Position numbers and translations under genes: made by a program. A stretch of 15,160 nt of DNA from JBBRTJ01 sp038244535 (GTDB lineage Bacteria; Actinomycetota; Acidimicrobiia; Acidimicrobiales; Ilumatobacteraceae): NCBI GenBank assembly GCA_038244535.1, contig JBBRTJ010000089.1, positions 1 through 15,160 on the forward strand. The letters run 5' to 3'. Below the pieces are notes generated by a model. That model did no database searches and was not told where the DNA came from. It saw only the letters and a program-made list of their open reading frames with translations. Shown piece by piece: positions 1 through 6,766 of the stretch (the stretch's first letter is position 1; each line of letters begins with the position of its first letter).

Positions 1-2
1 AC

Positions 3-173
3 ACCGCTCAGGACGTCAAGGGCAAGGTCAAGGAGACGGTCGGCAAGGTCGTCGGGAACGAGAAGCTCGAGAACAAGGGCAAAAGCGATCAGGCCAAGTC
101 GGCGATGAAGGACGTCGGTGAATCGGTCAAGGACGCAGCGTCGAAGGTGAAGGACGTCGTCACCAACAAGTAG
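3..173 (+). CDS. CsbD-like stress protein, C-terminal part (5' end outside window)
   Basis: The frame is open from the left edge to the TAG at 171-173 and gives 57 residues; no start is visible. The peptide is very rich in Lys, Val, Gly, Asp and Glu, has no Cys, Trp or aromatic residues, and carries the CsbD-family pattern: KGKVKETVGKVVGNEKLENK, then KSDQAKSAMKDVGESVKDAA, then a lysine-rich tail ending VVTNK. CsbD proteins are usually about 55-70 residues, so most of the protein is probably here. In Bacillus csbD is part of the sigma-B general stress regulon, but the molecular function is unknown; these are small cytoplasmic, probably helical proteins. The heptad-like spacing of Lys and Val fits an amphipathic helix. 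A stem-loop lies about 55 bases after the stop. The family call is from composition and motif; the stress role here is inferred. Confidence 0.8.
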   Translation, partial: TAQDVKGKVKETVGKVVGNEKLENKGKSDQAKSAMKDVGESVKDAASKVKDVVTNK

Positions 174-226
174 TCAGCTCCGCTGGTCCCGTCCGCCCTG
201 GTCCCGGGGCTCGCTCGACTCGCCTT

Positions 227-267
227 TCCGTCGCGAACTTGCTGCTCTACAGCAACGTCGCGACGGA
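227..267. terminator. Strong two-part stem-loop downstream of the CsbD gene
   Basis: Bases 228-236 (CCGTCGCGA) pair perfectly with 258-266 (TCGCGACGG), and T227 extends to A267. After a 2x2 internal mismatch (237-238 against 256-257), bases 239-244 (TTGCTG) pair with 250-255 (CAGCAA) around the 5-base loop 245-249. This gives about 16 base pairs in two helices. No T-run follows on the + strand; a short TTT precedes it, so it is not a classical intrinsic terminator. Its position between the CsbD stop and the next gene makes U-less termination or 3'-end protection likely. It could instead be a leader structure of the downstream gene. Confidence 0.55.
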
Positions 268-400
268 GACGCGGGCAAACCGACGACGGCCGTCCGGCGG
301 CGATGTCCACGACAGCCGCTGGGCGGCGGTGTCATCGACGGCGTCCGGGGCCGCGACCGTGACAGGATCACCGAACAACCTGCGAGGCGAGGGGGCCGTG

Positions 401-3400
401 ATGGCGAAGCGGCGTTCGGTAGTGGTGACAGTGGCGGGACTTCTGGCCCTTCCTGCGGTGATGGCCGCCGGGACCAGCCCGGTGCCACGCCCAGCCCCGG
501 CGGCCGGCGCTCCTACGATCCAGCGCGACCCGACCGGTGACCGCCGCGACCCGAGCACGCTGACCGCCTTCGACCCCCCGGCTCAGGGCGGCCAGGCCAT
601 CGGTGGTGCGTGGAAGTTCATCGGGCCCCAGCCGATCGCCGGGCTGAAGAGCTACGTGAGCACGCCGGCGGCCAGTTGGGGCGCGGTGAGTGGTCGGGTC
701 ACCACCCTGGCCGTCGACCCGACCAACAGCGCGACCGTCTTTGCCGGCTCGGCCGATGGCGGCGTCTGGAAGAGCACCGACGCCGGCCTTCACTGGGCGC
801 CGGCCGGCAACAGCGACACGATGCCGTCGCTGGTCATCGGCGCCATCGGGATCGACGCCACCGGCCAGCAGCTCCTGGCCGGCACCGGCGAGATCAACGG
901 CAGCGAGTCGCTCCCGGGGCAGGGCATCTTGAAGTCCTCGAACGGCGGGGCGTCGTGGTCCATCGTGGCCACGAACCTCGCCGGCAAGCACCTCGGCGGG
1001 ATCACGTTCGACTCCACGACCTCGGGCTCCACGGCCAAGGTCCTCGCGGCCTCCGACGGAGGGCTCTACAAGTCGGCCAACGGCGGGGCGACCTTTGCCC
1101 GCGACACCACCATCAAGCCCGCCCTGCACGCCATGCCGGGCAAGACGGTGAGCCAGGCCACCTTCGAGGTCGTGCAGGACCCGGTGGTGCCCACGCACTT
1201 CTACGTCAGCGCCGGCGACCGCTGCGCCACCGAGAGCGGCGACATCGTCATGTACGACACGGTCGCCAAGACCTGGACCAACGTGATGAACGTGCAGGCC
1301 CGCTTCGGCCAAGCGGCCAGTCGCATCGCCCTTGCCATGGGCCGTGACGGGAAGCTGTGGATGTTCGCGGCGGACTGCAACGGCACCGCGCTCGCCATCG
1401 ACTGGAAGGCTCCGGCGTCGGCCACGTGGACGAGCGTCACGGGGTCCATCCCGGCCAACCTGCTCCAGGTCGACCCGACGACAGGAACCTCGCAAGGCGA
1501 CTACGACATCGCGATCGGCGTCGACCCGACGAGCTCTCAGAAGATCGTGGTCGGGGGCGTCAGCGCCGCGGCGAGCAGCAACGGAGGGAACTCGTTCACC
1601 GACGTCGGCAAGGTCTTCAAGTCGACTGGCAAGGTGCACGCCGACTTCCACGCGATCGCCTTCACCGGGGCGAGCACCTTCTACGCCGGCAACGACGGCG
1701 GGGTCTACTCGTCGGCCAACCTCGGCACGAACTGGAAGAACCTGAACGCAACCCTGCGCATCACCCAGTGGTACTCAGGCACAGCCAACGACCTCACCCA
1801 CCTCGCTGGGGGCGCTCAGGACAACAGCGTCTCGGGCTACTGGGGCAGCGGCAACCTGCCGTCGTTCAAGCAGCTCGGCTTCGCCGGCGACGGCACGGGT
1901 GCCGCGCTCGACCCCACCACCGGCTCGACGCTGGCCTTTGGCGTGGCCCAGAACGGCTTCGTGTACCAGTCGAGCACCACGAACATCGCGCTCGGCACGC
2001 TCGCCGGACCGTGCGACGGCGCCACTCCGCCGAGCACCGCCTGCGGCGACAGCACCGGCTTCGTCACTCCCTTCGTGCTCGACCCGAACCACCCCAAGCG
2101 CCTCCTCGCCGGCACCAACCGGGTGTGGGAGGACAAGGTCGCCAACGTCTGGAACAGCGGCCTGCCCGCCGGTGATGGTGGTTGGAGCGCGATCAGCCCG
2201 CCGCTCACGGTGGCCTCCACGGTCTGCACCAAGGACTGGCTCGACCAGATCGCCCTCGGCGGGGTCGGCCAGCCCGGGATCATCTACACGTCGAGCTTCT
2301 GCGGCGCAGTCAGCCGCACGCTCGACGGTGGCAAGACCTGGACGGCGATCACCGGCAACCTGCCGGCGTACACGAAGGCCAAGCGGATCAGCTTTGCCTG
2401 GCCATGGGTCAGCGACGTCACCTTCAACCCGTGGAACGTGGACGAGGCCTGGGTCGTGCTGACCTCGGTCGGCGGGGGCCACGTGTTCCACACGACCAAC
2501 GCCAGCCTCGGAGGGGCCACCACCTGGACGGACCTGAGCGGCAACCTGCCGAACGAGCCGGTCGCCGCGGTGGCGGTAGACCCCCGCAACCCCTCAACGG
2601 TGTACATCGGCACGGCGGCAGGGGCGATGGCGTGCACGACGTGCGGCGGCACCACTGCGACCGGGAGCTGGTCGCCGCTCGGGACCGGGCTGCCCAACGT
2701 GTGGGTCAACCGCATCACGTTCACCCGCGACCTGTCGAGCCTGGTCGCCTGGACGCACGGGCGCGGCGCGTGGTCGCTGCCCGTCACCGACCCGACACCC
2801 CAGATCACCTCGTTCCCCCTGCCGGCCGGGAGCATCGCCAACGAGATCGCGGCCGGCACGAACGGCCTCTGGTACGCCCTGCGGGGCACTGATCAGATCG
2901 GCCTGACGGACACGCCGGCCGGCCACCAGCGCAGCTTCCCGGTCACGGCCGGCTCGGCCCCGTGGTCGGTCGCCGCCGGACCGGACGGCAACACCTGGTT
3001 CGTGGAGTTCAACGGCCTCCACATGGGCAAGGTCAAGCCCACTGGGGCCGTCACCGAGTTCACCACGCTGTTCAACACCCCCGACGGCATCACCACCGGG
3101 GCCGACGGGAACCTGTGGGTGTCGGTGCTGACCTCCACCCACGTGAACGCACTCGACACCGCGGCGCGCCCACTGATCGGCGTGGCCGTGACGGGGAAGC
3201 CTCGTGGGGTGGTGATGGGGCCCGATGGCAACATCTGGGCGGCCGAGACCAACGTCGGCAAGATCGCCCGCATCACGCCGGCGGGCACGCTGACCGAGTT
3301 CACCGTGCCTGGCGGTGGCCAGACCCTCGTGGCCTCAGGGCCTGATGGGAACGTCTGGTTCACCGAGGCAGGCGGGATGATCGGCCGCGTCACTCCCGCG

Positions 3401-3649
3401 GGCGTCGTCACCGAGTTCACCGTCGGGGGCCTACCGGTCGGCATCGCCACCGGGCCGGACGGCAACCTGTGGGTGGCGACCGGCGCCAACATCGTGCGGG
3501 TCCTGCCAAGCGGCGTCGTGTTCAAGACCTATCCCGTTCCCGCCGGTGAATCCGCCTACGCGATCACGGCCGGGCCGGACGGGGCCATGTGGTTCACGAT
3601 GCGGGGCGCCAGCGACGCCATCGGCCGGTTCAACATCGCGAAGGGCTGA
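401..3649 (+). CDS. Secreted double beta-propeller protein (BNR/Asp-box propeller plus Vgb-like propeller)
   Basis: The 1082-residue protein starts with a signal peptide (MAKRRSVVVTVAGLLALP, cleavage probably near residue 23) and a Pro/Ala-rich stretch. Residues about 65-795 hold repeated Asp-box motifs (S-x-D/N-x-G-x-x-W/F): STDAGLHW at 125-132, then SSNGGASW, SANGGATF, SSNGGNSF, SANLGTNW and LDGGKTW, typical of BNR/sortilin-like propellers. Residues about 800-1082 hold about seven units with the core G-P-D-G-N-x-W followed by I-x-R-x-T-P-x-G-x-x-T-E-F, the signature of virginiamycin B lyase (Vgb)-like propellers. Paired cysteines (for example MACTTCGG) fit disulfides outside the cell. ATG 401 was chosen because it starts the signal peptide and has a GAGGCGAGGGG purine tract upstream. 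No anchor or sorting motif is seen. The gene stands alone. It probably binds or scaffolds something extracellular; enzymatic activity is not supported. Confidence 0.85.
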   Translation: MAKRRSVVVTVAGLLALPAVMAAGTSPVPRPAPAAGAPTIQRDPTGDRRDPSTLTAFDPPAQGGQAIGGAWKFIGPQPIAGLKSYVSTPAASWGAVSGRVTTLAVDPTNSATVFAGSADGGVWKSTDAGLHWAPAGNSDTMPSLVIGAIGIDATGQQLLAGTGEINGSESLPGQGILKSSNGGASWSIVATNLAGKHLGGITFDSTTSGSTAKVLAASDGGLYKSANGGATFARDTTIKPALHAMPGKTVSQATFEVVQDPVVPTHFYVSAGDRCATESGDIVMYDTVAKTWTNVMNVQARFGQAASRIALAMGRDGKLWMFAADCNGTALAIDWKAPASATWTSVTGSIPANLLQVDPTTGTSQGDYDIAIGVDPTSSQKIVVGGVSAAASSNGGNSFTDVGKVFKSTGKVHADFHAIAFTGASTFYAGNDGGVYSSANLGTNWKNLNATLRITQWYSGTANDLTHLAGGAQDNSVSGYWGSGNLPSFKQLGFAGDGTGAALDPTTGSTLAFGVAQNGFVYQSSTTNIALGTLAGPCDGATPPSTACGDSTGFVTPFVLDPNHPKRLLAGTNRVWEDKVANVWNSGLPAGDGGWSAISPPLTVASTVCTKDWLDQIALGGVGQPGIIYTSSFCGAVSRTLDGGKTWTAITGNLPAYTKAKRISFAWPWVSDVTFNPWNVDEAWVVLTSVGGGHVFHTTNASLGGATTWTDLSGNLPNEPVAAVAVDPRNPSTVYIGTAAGAMACTTCGGTTATGSWSPLGTGLPNVWVNRITFTRDLSSLVAWTHGRGAWSLPVTDPTPQITSFPLPAGSIANEIAAGTNGLWYALRGTDQIGLTDTPAGHQRSFPVTAGSAPWSVAAGPDGNTWFVEFNGLHMGKVKPTGAVTEFTTLFNTPDGITTGADGNLWVSVLTSTHVNALDTAARPLIGVAVTGKPRGVVMGPDGNIWAAETNVGKIARITPAGTLTEFTVPGGGQTLVASGPDGNVWFTEAGGMIGRVTPAGVVTEFTVGGLPVGIATGPDGNLWVATGANIVRVLPSGVVFKTYPVPAGESAYAITAGPDGAMWFTMRGASDAIGRFNIAKG

Positions 3650-3778
3650 GCCGGCCCATGCCGACGCGTCCGGGTGGCAAGAACGCTCATCCGTGGGGTC
3701 GACGACGAGTGAGCCACCTCCATTCGGCCGGCGGTTCGGAGCGGTAGCGAGCCCTGTGCGAACATCGCGACGGTCGCT

Positions 3779-3794
3779 GACGCAGGGGTGCGTC
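3779..3794. promoter_or_regulatory. 16-bp dyad just upstream of the BVMO-esterase gene
   Basis: GACGCA (3779-3784), GGGG (3785-3788) and TGCGTC (3789-3794) form a perfect 6-bp inverted repeat ending one base before ATG 3796. As DNA it looks like a small operator. As RNA it is a hairpin that would hold the only Shine-Dalgarno-like run for ATG 3796 in its loop. The second possible start, ATG 3814, has its own GAAGGGG at 3802-3808, which stays free. The regulatory role is inferred from position only. Confidence 0.35.
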
Positions 3795-3795
3795 G

Positions 3796-6438
3796 ATGGA
3801 CGAAGGGGATGCCATGTCGAGCAACGGATCGGGCAATGGGTCGAGAAGCGGATCGGGCTCCGGCGCGGGGCCGGTCGATGTCGATGTTGTCGTCGTCGGA
3901 GCGGGGTTCGCGGGGATGTACCTCCTCCACCAGCTTCGGGGGCTCGGGTTCTCGGCCAAGGTGATCGAGACCGGCCACGACGTGGGTGGCACCTGGTACT
4001 GGAACCGCTACCCGGGCGCCCGGGTCGACATCGAGAGCGTCGACTACTCGTACTCGTTCGATCCCGACCTCGATGACCAGTGGGAGTGGTCCGAGAAGTA
4101 CTCGCCGCAGCCAGAGATCCTGCGCTACGCGCAGTACGTCGCCGACAAGCACGACCTGCGCCGCGACATCCAGTTCAACACCCGGGTGACCCAGGCGGTG
4201 TGGGACGACGATGCGAAGCGCTGGACCGTCGGCACCTCCGATGGGGGCGAGGTCACGTGCCGCCACTACGTCATGGCCACGGGCTGCCTCTCGATCCCCA
4301 AAGAGGTCGACATCGAGGGCACGGGTCGCTTCGCCGGCGAGGTGTACTTCACCCACCACTGGCCCCACGAGGGCGTCGACCTCACGGGCAAGCGCGTTGC
4401 GGTGATCGGAACGGGCTCGTCGGCCATCCAGTCGATCCCTGTCATGGCTCGCCAGGCCTCACAGCTGACCGTGTTCCAGCGCACCCCGAACTTCTCGATC
4501 CCGGCCAACAACGGGGCCGTCCGGGCCGACAAGCGAGCAGCCAAGGAAGTCGATCGTGGCGCCTATCGCGAGGCCGCCCGGTGGAGCAACGGGGGCGTGC
4601 CGATCCAGCTCGCCGAGGTGAGCGCGCTCTCCGTCTCTGACGAGGACCGACTGGCTCGCTACGAGGCGGCGTGGGAGGTCGGCGGGATCATCGAGTTCCT
4701 CAGCACCTACACCGACCACGTCACCAACGCGCAGGCCAACGATCTGCTGGCCGAGTTCGTGCGCAACAAGATCCGTTCCATCGTCGATGACCCCGAGACG
4801 GCCGAAGTGCTGTGCCCGAAGACCTACCCGATCGGCACCAAGCGACTCTGCGTCGACACCGGCTACTACGAGACCTACAACCAGCCCCACGTCCGCCTGG
4901 TCGACCTCCGCTCGCACGCGATCGCCACCATCACCGAGACCGGCGTCGACTTGGTCGACGAGTCGCTCGACTTCGACGTGATCGTGTTCGCCACCGGGTT
5001 CGACGCCATGACCGGCGCCGTCGTCGGTGTCGACATCACCGGCCGCGATGGCCTGACCCTCAAAGAGGCATGGGCCGCGGGCCCGACGACGTACCTCGGA
5101 CTGATGGCCGCCGGCTTCCCGAACCTGTTCATGATCACCGGCCCGGGCAGCCCGTCGGTGCTGTCCAACATGATCGTGTCGATCGAGCAGCACGTCGACT
5201 GGATCACCGACTGCCTCGAGCACCTCCGAGACGATGGGCTCGACACGATCGAACCCACCGCCGAGGCCGTCGCCGGATGGGTGCAGCACGTCAACGACTT
5301 CGCCGACATCACCCTCATGCCCCGGGCCGACTCGTGGTACATGGGCGCCAACGTCCCCGGCAAGCCCCGCGTGTTCCTCCCCTACGCGGGTGGCGTCGGG
5401 ACCTACCGCGCGACGTGCGACCAAGTCGTCGCCGGCGACTACCTCGGCTTCGAGCAGCGGGGCCCGAGCGAGACACGACGCAACGCCGACGTGATCCGGC
5501 CGCTCCAGGCCGACGTGGGAATCATGCTCGAGATGATGGCGACGATGGACCTGCCGAGCTTCGAGACGATGTCAGCTGCCGACGCCCGCGCCTTCTCTGA
5601 TGCCATGTCCGCCGAGCGACCCGTGGGGCCCGAGGTGGGCGAGATCGTCGACGGCACGCTGACCGGCGCCGACGGTGACCTGACCTACCGCCTGTACCGG
5701 CCGGCGAGCCCCGGCCCGCACCCGATCGTGGCGTACTTCCACGGTGGCGGCTGGGTGCTCGGCAGCCACGACTCCGACGACCCGTTCTGCCGCGACCTGT
5801 GCGTTCGCTCCGATGCCATCGTGATCTCGGTCGGCTACCGCCACGCGCCCGAAGTCCGTTTCCCTGGGCCGGTCGAGGACGCCTTCGCCGCCGTGCGCTG
5901 GATCGCCGACCACGCCAAGGAGCTCGGAGGCGTGCCCGACGAGCTCGCCGTGGCGGGCTGGAGCAGCGGTGCCAACCTCGCGGCCGTCGTGTGCCACCTC
6001 GCCCGTGATGCGGGCGGCCCCCGGATCGTCGGCCAGCTCCTCGTGACCCCGGTGACGGACTTCGAGATGTCGTCGCCCTCGTTCACCGAGAACGCCGACG
6101 GCTACATCCTCACCAAGGACCTGATGACCTGGTTCTGGGACAACTACGCCGCTCCCGAGGACCGGACGAACCCGAAGGCGGCACCCCTGCGGGCGTCGAG
6201 CCTGGCGGGCCTGCCGCCCGCACTCGTGGTGACGGCCGAGTTCGACCCGCTGCGCGACGAAGGTGCGGCCTACGCCGAGGCGCTGGCGGCCGCCGGTGTC
6301 GCCGTGCGCCACGTCTCGGCCCGCGGCCACATCCACACGTCGCTCACGGCCGTCGACATGCTGCTGTCCGGCGCACCGATCCGGGCCGAGATGGGCGCCG
6401 CCCTTCGCGGCTTCTTCGGCGCCTCGGTCCCCGCCTGA
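3796..6438 (+). CDS. Baeyer-Villiger monooxygenase fused to HSL-family alpha/beta-hydrolase
   Basis: The 880-residue protein opens with a Gly/Ser-rich, probably disordered stretch. The FAD-binding GAGFAG follows at 35-40, then the BVMO motif GGTWYWNRYPGARVD at 64-78, a FxGxxxHxxxWP-type fingerprint at 179-190 (FAGEVYFTHHWP, with Phe185 where His is usual), and the NADPH-binding GTGSSA at 205-210. The oxygenase part runs to about residue 545, normal for type I BVMOs. After a linker, residues about 610-880 form an HSL-type esterase: oxyanion motif HGGGW 649-653, nucleophile Ser723 in GWSSG 721-725, Asp817 in EFDPLRDEG and His847 in GHIHTS. A ketone could be oxidised to an ester or lactone by the first half and cleaved by the second. 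No signal peptide is present, so it is cytoplasmic. ATG 3814 is an equally plausible start, with GAAGGGG five bases upstream. Substrate is unknown. Confidence 0.92.
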   Translation: MDEGDAMSSNGSGNGSRSGSGSGAGPVDVDVVVVGAGFAGMYLLHQLRGLGFSAKVIETGHDVGGTWYWNRYPGARVDIESVDYSYSFDPDLDDQWEWSEKYSPQPEILRYAQYVADKHDLRRDIQFNTRVTQAVWDDDAKRWTVGTSDGGEVTCRHYVMATGCLSIPKEVDIEGTGRFAGEVYFTHHWPHEGVDLTGKRVAVIGTGSSAIQSIPVMARQASQLTVFQRTPNFSIPANNGAVRADKRAAKEVDRGAYREAARWSNGGVPIQLAEVSALSVSDEDRLARYEAAWEVGGIIEFLSTYTDHVTNAQANDLLAEFVRNKIRSIVDDPETAEVLCPKTYPIGTKRLCVDTGYYETYNQPHVRLVDLRSHAIATITETGVDLVDESLDFDVIVFATGFDAMTGAVVGVDITGRDGLTLKEAWAAGPTTYLGLMAAGFPNLFMITGPGSPSVLSNMIVSIEQHVDWITDCLEHLRDDGLDTIEPTAEAVAGWVQHVNDFADITLMPRADSWYMGANVPGKPRVFLPYAGGVGTYRATCDQVVAGDYLGFEQRGPSETRRNADVIRPLQADVGIMLEMMATMDLPSFETMSAADARAFSDAMSAERPVGPEVGEIVDGTLTGADGDLTYRLYRPASPGPHPIVAYFHGGGWVLGSHDSDDPFCRDLCVRSDAIVISVGYRHAPEVRFPGPVEDAFAAVRWIADHAKELGGVPDELAVAGWSSGANLAAVVCHLARDAGGPRIVGQLLVTPVTDFEMSSPSFTENADGYILTKDLMTWFWDNYAAPEDRTNPKAAPLRASSLAGLPPALVVTAEFDPLRDEGAAYAEALAAAGVAVRHVSARGHIHTSLTAVDMLLSGAPIRAEMGAALRGFFGASVPA

Positions 6439-6458
6439 CACGTCGGCCCGTCGTGTCA
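6436..6458. terminator. Hairpin between convergent genes
   Basis: TGACACG (6436-6442, beginning with the TGA stop of the BVMO-esterase gene) pairs perfectly with CGTGTCA (6452-6458). The loop (6443-6451) may add two further G-C pairs. It sits in the 42-base gap between convergent genes ending at 6438 (+) and 6481 (-), so it could serve both directions. There is no T-run on either side, so termination is inferred from position. Confidence 0.45.
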
Positions 6459-6480
6459 AGAACCGTGGGCTCGCCTCGGC

Positions 6481-6747
6481 TCAGTCGCCCATCCAGGTCC
6501 CGGCGTTGTCCTTGCCCCACACCTTCAGGCCGATGACGAAGTAGGCGAAGAAGCCGACGGCCAGGCCGATCGAGTAGGCGCCGAACAAGCGGTCGTCATC
6601 GAACAACGTGGTGACGGCCGCGCCCCCGACGGCTCCGATCACGGTCGCGATGTCTGACAGCGCGGCGGTCCCCTCCCGGCGGCGCAGCGTTCGGTAGGTC
6701 ACCCATCCGATCACCAAGCCGAAGCACAGCGCACCTGCGATGGCCAT
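6481..6747 (-). CDS. Small multi-pass membrane protein, unknown function
   Basis: The 88-residue protein has three hydrophobic segments: about 1-18 (MAIAGALCFGLVIGWVTY), about 31-49 (from SDIATV to TTLF) and about 54-76 (LFGAYSIGLAVGFFAYFVIG). A basic loop RTLRRRE follows the first, FDDDR lies between the second and third, and the tail KVWGKDNAGTWMGD is polar. By the positive-inside rule the first loop faces the cytoplasm. The start is secure: AAAGGAG lies seven bases before the ATG on the minus strand. The gene follows the CHAT-protease gene by 19 bases on the same strand, so they are probably co-transcribed and may be partners. I do not recognise a family. The glycine-rich first and third segments could pack as an oligomer, but pore formation is speculation. 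Confidence 0.75.
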   Translation of the reverse strand: MAIAGALCFGLVIGWVTYRTLRRREGTAALSDIATVIGAVGGAAVTTLFDDDRLFGAYSIGLAVGFFAYFVIGLKVWGKDNAGTWMGD

Positions 6748-6766
6748 CAGAGCTCTCCTTTCGCCC

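Noticed and set aside
239..400. 54-residue N-terminal extension of the propeller protein from a TTG
   Set aside because: It lies in the stem-loop, has no ribosome-binding site, and would bury the signal peptide that begins at ATG 401.
368..1651. 427-codon minus-strand open frame
   Set aside because: It is antisense to the propeller gene; Arg/Gly/Val-rich composition is typical of a high-GC shadow.
2893..3525. Minus-strand frame with repeated PSGP units, seemingly a repeat protein
   Set aside because: The repetition mirrors the GPDGN repeats of the Vgb-like propeller on the other strand.
2803..3649. Streptogramin resistance (virginiamycin B lyase)
   Set aside because: Only the repeat fold is supported; the domain is part of a large secreted protein and lacks late histidines.
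3767..3777. GCGACGGTCGC inverted repeat as a separate operator
   Set aside because: Arms are only five bases around one base, expected by chance at this GC content.
6481..6747. Small membrane protein as a bacterial gasdermin
   Set aside because: At 88 residues with three membrane segments it is far too small and hydrophobic for that family.
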